Shown here in pieces: positions 59,472 to 64,000 of a stretch of 64,000 bases of DNA (position 1 is the stretch's first letter; each line of letters begins with the position of its first letter). The notes under the pieces are model-generated. The model was given only the letters and a program-made list of their open reading frames with translations. It was not told the origin of the DNA and made no database searches. This DNA comes from Seiridium cupressi. Taxonomy: Eukaryota; Ascomycota; Sordariomycetes; Amphisphaeriales; Sporocadaceae. The DNA lies in NCBI GenBank assembly GCA_036674765.1, contig JARVKI010000017.1:434001-498000 (forward strand). Reading direction: 5' to 3'. Position numbers and translations under genes: made by a program.

Positions 59472-60273
59472 CTACGACAACCGACGCAACGAGCGTCGAA
59501 GTGTGCCCAAACACGCATCAAGAAGTAGCCTAAGTGACGGCGTTGCACAAAATTGTCACACCGTCTTTAGTCCTCCCTCACTGCCTTCATTCAGTCCTGC
59601 GATCCTTGGACTTATACGTAGACGAACGCGTGCTGTCGACTGCGTGGTTGAGCGATTCGGCTGGAAGTACTGGACTGTAGAGAAGCAAGCGCATTCAGGT
59701 CATCGTCGCTTTCCCAAAAGGAAGCGAACAGGCTATGTGTCCTTGGCTCAGCCAAGACTCGGAGTCACGGGGTCCACGGGTATATTCGACCCAAGAGATA
59801 CCTGTTGTGACACGGCAGAATGTGGCGTCAAGATCCGGCAAGTGTTGCGAAGAAGCAAACTGCCGTAGGTCAGGGTCGGCATGCTGCCAAGGCTTTACTG
59901 AAGCGGCGGACGAGGGATTCGGTCCTGAGAAACAATTTGGATTTAGGCTGTGAAGCTGAAAGAAGGTTGCTGTGCAGCTGATAGATATCAGGGGTGCATC
60001 GGCGAATCGGAGCAAGCGTTCGCATTACAGGCCTGCCCCATATAGTATAGTCCATTAATCGCATTTGGACACGCCCAAGACGAGCCCCAAGGCTTTTAGA
60101 TTTCCAGAATCCTGCCAACCTTTCTCGCTACAGCCAATGGTTTCAATAGATATTTCATAAGCAAACTCGCGACATCTGACGCAGAACGGAAGGAATGTTC
60201 ATAGTTCAGAAATATGCTTCGTTTCTCGGTATAGAGTTATATTTGCCAAGAGTCCAGTCCCACTTTCGCCTCC
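59472..60273. promoter_or_regulatory. Intergenic region GH125 to GH92
   Basis: About 800 bp containing the GH125 3' UTR and the GH92 promoter. Overlapping frames on both strands (59272-59868 extends into GH92 exon 1) lack motifs and are rejected. Confidence 0.45.
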
Positions 60274-61920
60274 TTACTGAAAGCTCGTTTGGAGCACTTC
60301 TGGCTTCCTGTCCTTCAGATCCAGGAGAAGTTGCCCGAACAAACCATTGGCCCACGAGAACCACTGCCGAGTCCATTGCGACTGATCGAATGTATCGATT
60401 GACTCATGAATAAGACCCAAACTGTCGGTGGAAGAAAGGATTTGGCGCAAGCCCGAGACGATCTCGGTATCGTCATTGGAGCTCAACAGAGAGACAATGA
60501 TGGACATTGGCCACGCTTTTCCAGGTCCAACGTGAGGGCCGCCAGTTCTGTATCATGTTATTGTAATGGAGCGCAAGATCATGGAGGCGGCTTACCCATT
60601 GAGTACTGGGCCGTGCATGTAATAGGGATCATTTGTGCTTAGGACGAAATGTCTCGTGTTCTGGTAAGTTTCATCACTAGCGTCCACATAGTCGATAATG
60701 GGAGCACTCAAGAGGCTCGGCACATTGGCGTCGTCCATCAAGTTGCTAGAGCCGAAACCGTCAATTTCATACGCGTAGATTTGACCGTATATTGGATGTT
60801 GAACTTTGCCGTACGTCTTAATGCCATTCCGTACACTCGTCGCAAGAGCACTCATACGCCCTGCGAGATTACTGTCGATTTTGTCCATAATCTCTGCGCA
60901 CTTTCCCAAGTAGCTTGAAAACATCATGTTGGCAGGGATGAAGAGCTGGAAGATAGTTGAGTCATCCGACGGCCGGAATGCGCTTCGTACAAGACCAGTT
61001 CCACCTTTTACTGGTGAACCAGCGCCTTTGTTGAGTAAAGTTTCAGACGCTGAAGTCGTTGTTCGCTGGAAGGTAAAAGGCGAGTCGTTCACATGGCCAT
61101 CGTCTGCGTAGGTGCCAACGAGAAGCGCTTCAGCCGTGTTCAAAACAGTTGTTATAGCGTTGGCCCACTGAAACTTCCCGAAGAAGTCCGCGTCTTGTGT
61201 CTTATTATAGTAGTCGTACGAAAGCTGTAGAAATGCGGATAGGCTATCCAGCTCATACTTGCACTCGAAGACAAAGTTCTTGTCGTACCCAGGGAAGACA
61301 ACGTCCGTGTCTGCTGCACTGTTGTCCTGGGGCGGTTTGCCCGATTCCACGGGTGCTTGGAAAGCATTGCAATGCGGACTAGTCAGAAGATATCGAGACT
61401 GAAGGTTGATGGCCCCCCGGAACAGCGATGCCAGTGAAGCGCTCGACGTGTTAGCTTCTAGGAGTTGCTTGTAGCTACGCATTTGATTTGCGCTATCACG
61501 CAGCCACATGGCGACGATGTCTCCAGTTGTAATGAAGGTGAGCTAAAAGATGGTCAACGTTACCCGCCGGACGAGTGATTATGATGGTAGTGATACCTCT
61601 TCGTCGGAGCTGCCATTTGCGAAACCATGCCAGGAAATTGTCGTATCTAATGTATTTGGGAAGGTATTTTCAAACAATCTGTACAAGTCTGGATCTTTGA
61701 TAGTTGTTTTCATATCCTGAATAGTCGACTCAACTTCCGAGAGGCTGAATGTGCGACAGGATGAATTAGGTCTCTGAAAACTGAGTTGATATTTCCCCTC
61801 TGATAGAGGAGCATGTATCTGAGTCGAGTATTCTGCATAATCAGGACACTGAGCTAGTGTATATCTCAAGCCGGAAAGTAGGAGGCCAATGCCAACTGCC
61901 CACGAAAATGTTGGTAGCAT
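60274..61920 (-). CDS. GH125 exo-alpha-1,6-mannosidase (three exons)
   Basis: Exons: 61920-61597, 61542-60596 and 60547-60274 (introns 54 and 48 bp), 514 residues. The signal peptide M-L-P-T-F-S-W-A-V-G-I-G-L-L-L-S-G-L is followed by the GH125 (formerly DUF1237) core. The first joint gives D-E-E-L-T-F-I-T-T-G-D-I-V-A-M-W-L-R-D-S, and the second N-G-T-G-G-P-H-V-G-P-G-K-A-W-P-M-S. Also seen are D-K-N-F-V-F-E-C-K-Y-E-L-D-S and E-S-I-D-T-F-D near the end, and W-F-S-W-A-N-G-L-F-G-Q. GH125 enzymes remove non-reducing alpha-1,6-mannose from N-glycan or mannan backbones by inversion. Its neighbour GH92 attacks other alpha-linkages, so the two could act in sequence. Seven or more N-glycosylation sequons agree with secretion. 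Confidence 0.92.
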
Positions 61921-64000
61921 TACGACAGCTTGATAATGGTGTCGCCGCCAGGGTTCGATTGGCCTCTGCAGCCAAGAATGTTTTTAGATAAAACTGAGAT
62001 GCGACCAGCTGTGTTGTACAAGGCTTGTAGTTCGAAGACCGCGGGCATGCAAAACCTTCCTGTGGCTACAGCAAGGTCGTCGGATGTGCTGAGCAAGTTG
62101 GTAGTAAGGAAGATTATCACGATGCAAAGCCGGATAGTGCGGAACTTGCAAAACTCTCGCAACTTAAAAACGCAAAGAGACACGGTTCAACCACATCATC
62201 TAGCGGAGTGGAATTCTTGGACGTAATATACATGTACGAACCATTGCTAACTGGGGTAGAGGCTAAGACAAATTCCGATCTCGAGTGGAGAGAAGCTGCA
62301 CGAAGCATGATGTGGTGCTTGAATACTGCAGATGCAAATGCAAGCGCAGGTACAGGGGCACGTCTGTAAGCAAATGACGTTGTCTTGAGCATCCATAAGA
62401 GAGGCAACGTTTGAGCTAGCACTGCCGGAAGGGATGGAGGCATGCGGGGAAATGCTCCTGGGGTCAATGGTAATCCTCAGATCGGAGCAGACGTTACATT
62501 GACAAGTTGAGCAGGTGAGTGTTGATGGGCGTGACTTGGTCACGGTCGCTTCCCATGATGGTGTCTTACAATTCCACCATGTAAGGTTAAAAGTTATGAT
62601 GCGCTGATAGGACAGGTTTTCCCCGGATTGTGAGAGGCGCCAGCATGGATCCGCATCCCCACTTGTGTACGACCTCCAATCTCCAAGTTTGGATTGCCGT
62701 GAGGGGATCGTCAAGGGTATGTGCAACTGATGCTGTAATGGTCGGTTTTTGACAAATAGACCGATGTCGCTCTAGTGCTGAGAAGTGACAGCTTAGTTGA
62801 ATATGAGCTGAACTATTATCACTAAAGACGAGATCCTAGTTTCAAGTCTGCAGATGCTGTTATTGCTGGCTGCGGAGCAATCGCGTACACTGAATACCGA
62901 AAAGGCAGTGTTTATTTGGTGTTACTCTTATGGGTAACACCAACACCATCTCTAAGCAACTTCACCTGCACCTGTCCGTTCCCGAGAATCCGCAGTGCAG
63001 AAGCAGTATATGTAGCCAATGCGCCGTGCCCGTTCTGAATAGTGGCGTTTTTGGCCAATAGACTGAGCAGATGTGCCAAGAGCTTCTGACTGGCTTTGCG
63101 CCAGAGATCGTGGCAGGGCGTAAATCGCCTGGAGGCGAACCCACGTGTTTCCCAAGCCAAAATATGCGCGCGCCCTAGTTAGTGTGTATATTGGTGGGAC
63201 ATCAAGGCAGGCAGTGCTTAATCGACTTGGGATACATGAGGGACGACATGCTGTAGATAGAAAGATATTACATGAATATTTCCCATGCCCTGGGTTGCAT
63301 TTGCATAACGGTTCCGCAGGCATTGGTCGGTCGGCATTGTTAGGTAGTGAATACGATGGACATATGGACATATGGACATGTCAAGGCCTGGCCTATCGTG
63401 TGCAGACGCTCCCTGAGCTGTGCAGGGACAGCCCTCGGCTTAATGCATCTGCAGGCACAGCCAAGATTTGAGGAAAGACAGACATGATCAATTCAAGACA
63501 AACTGCTTGCCTTCAGCCTTACCGGATTTCCATGAATCAAGCTATGCTGAGGAAGACAAGTCTGGCATGCCGGCTATCGTCACAGGAACTGTAGTTGCTC
63601 CAATACAAATACCCTCGATGTGCCGCTCATGCAGTCAGCCTGACTCTCGTCGAATGGTTAGCGCCGGGATTTGAGTCAAGGGCCTTCCGTTGCCAGGGTC
63701 CAAGCCAATGGGGCGACGCAAGAACAACAGTCCCACCAACTCCACTGAGCATGATGCACTCAGAGTCACCCGACCAGCGAGCTCCTGCACCTCCGAGTAA
63801 TGCTAGAGCAGCCAGTCAACAGAGGCCGTACTACAAGTCCTGGGTGCGTCCTGTGGTCCTTCTGGAACCCGAAATGCGCTGTTTCGATGGGCAGCCGCTA
63901 TACCATCATATCTAAATAGAAACTAGGTCTTCTTTTCCGGTAGAACATAGATGCACTCATTGTTGTTTCGCTTATTGAAAAGATCCGTCGAGACGTCATT
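61921..64000. other. Intergenic region to window end
   Basis: 2.1 kb upstream of GH125, presumably holding its promoter. Frames up to 159 codons on both strands show no recognisable motif or splice continuity. No tRNA or repeat was recognised. Confidence 0.4.

Noticed and set aside
61940..61975. tRNA-like T-loop (GGTTCGATT)
   Set aside because: Flanking bases do not pair into a T-stem, and no acceptor, D or anticodon arm could be drawn.

Overview
The window looks like a chromosome segment from a filamentous ascomycete (Pezizomycotina). The genes carry short spliceosomal introns of about 48-107 bp with GTRNGT donors, CTAAC/CTGAC branch points and YAG acceptors. Family content points the same way: a Zn2Cys6 factor, a copper-fist factor, a Zds1 homologue, fungal GH78/GH92/GH125 enzymes, and an AT-rich block bearing the C-to-T scars of repeat-induced point mutation (RIP). 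Species cannot be named from the sequence. Exon structures were worked out by hand from splice signals and reading-frame continuity; no homology search was run.

Layout. 0-6 kb: the 3' part of a flavin amine oxidase, a fungal F-box/DUF7730-like protein, a small SET-domain protein and a secreted GH78 alpha-L-rhamnosidase. 8.8-13.8 kb: a Zds1/Zds2-type mitotic/PP2A regulator, converging on an APH-like kinase whose catalytic Asp is Asn. 16-20 kb: a formylglycine-type sulfatase, divergent from a tiny two-exon gene for a cysteine-rich secreted peptide with knottin-like spacing. 22.9-24.7 kb: a six-exon copper-fist transcription factor. 24.7-33 kb: 8.4 kb without a supportable gene. 33-35.6 kb: an Rgt1-like Zn2Cys6 regulator with a histidine-rich N-terminus. 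37.2-42.3 kb: the most striking gene, 1604 codons, joining an IDO/PrnB-like heme-domain candidate, an NADPH/FAD reductase module without an FMN domain, a cytochrome b5 domain, a helical domain and a disordered tail. 44.4-45.5 kb: a DEDDh-type nuclease of the Gfd2/YDR514C/QIP kind. 45.5-45.7 kb: homopolymers and Ns, an assembly gap. 46.5-55.3 kb: an AT-rich mutated island holding a 7.35-kb LTR retrotransposon on the minus strand, with two 475-bp LTRs and a 5-bp target duplication. 56.8-61.9 kb: two co-oriented alpha-mannosidases, GH92 and GH125.

How the genes fit together. No single pathway spans the window. GH92 (exo-alpha-mannosidase) and GH125 (exo-alpha-1,6-mannosidase) are a plausible functional pair for stripping fungal-type mannan or N-glycans. 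GH78, the sulfatase and the mannosidases are all glycan-directed, and the Rgt1-like factor is of a family linked to sugar-responsive control. The reductase-b5-heme chimera looks like a self-contained electron-transfer chain: NADPH to FAD, probably via b5, to an IDO-like heme. It is the best candidate here for an undescribed system. The secreted knottin-like peptide and the CpG-sparing mutation pattern of the transposon island are the next most interesting observations.
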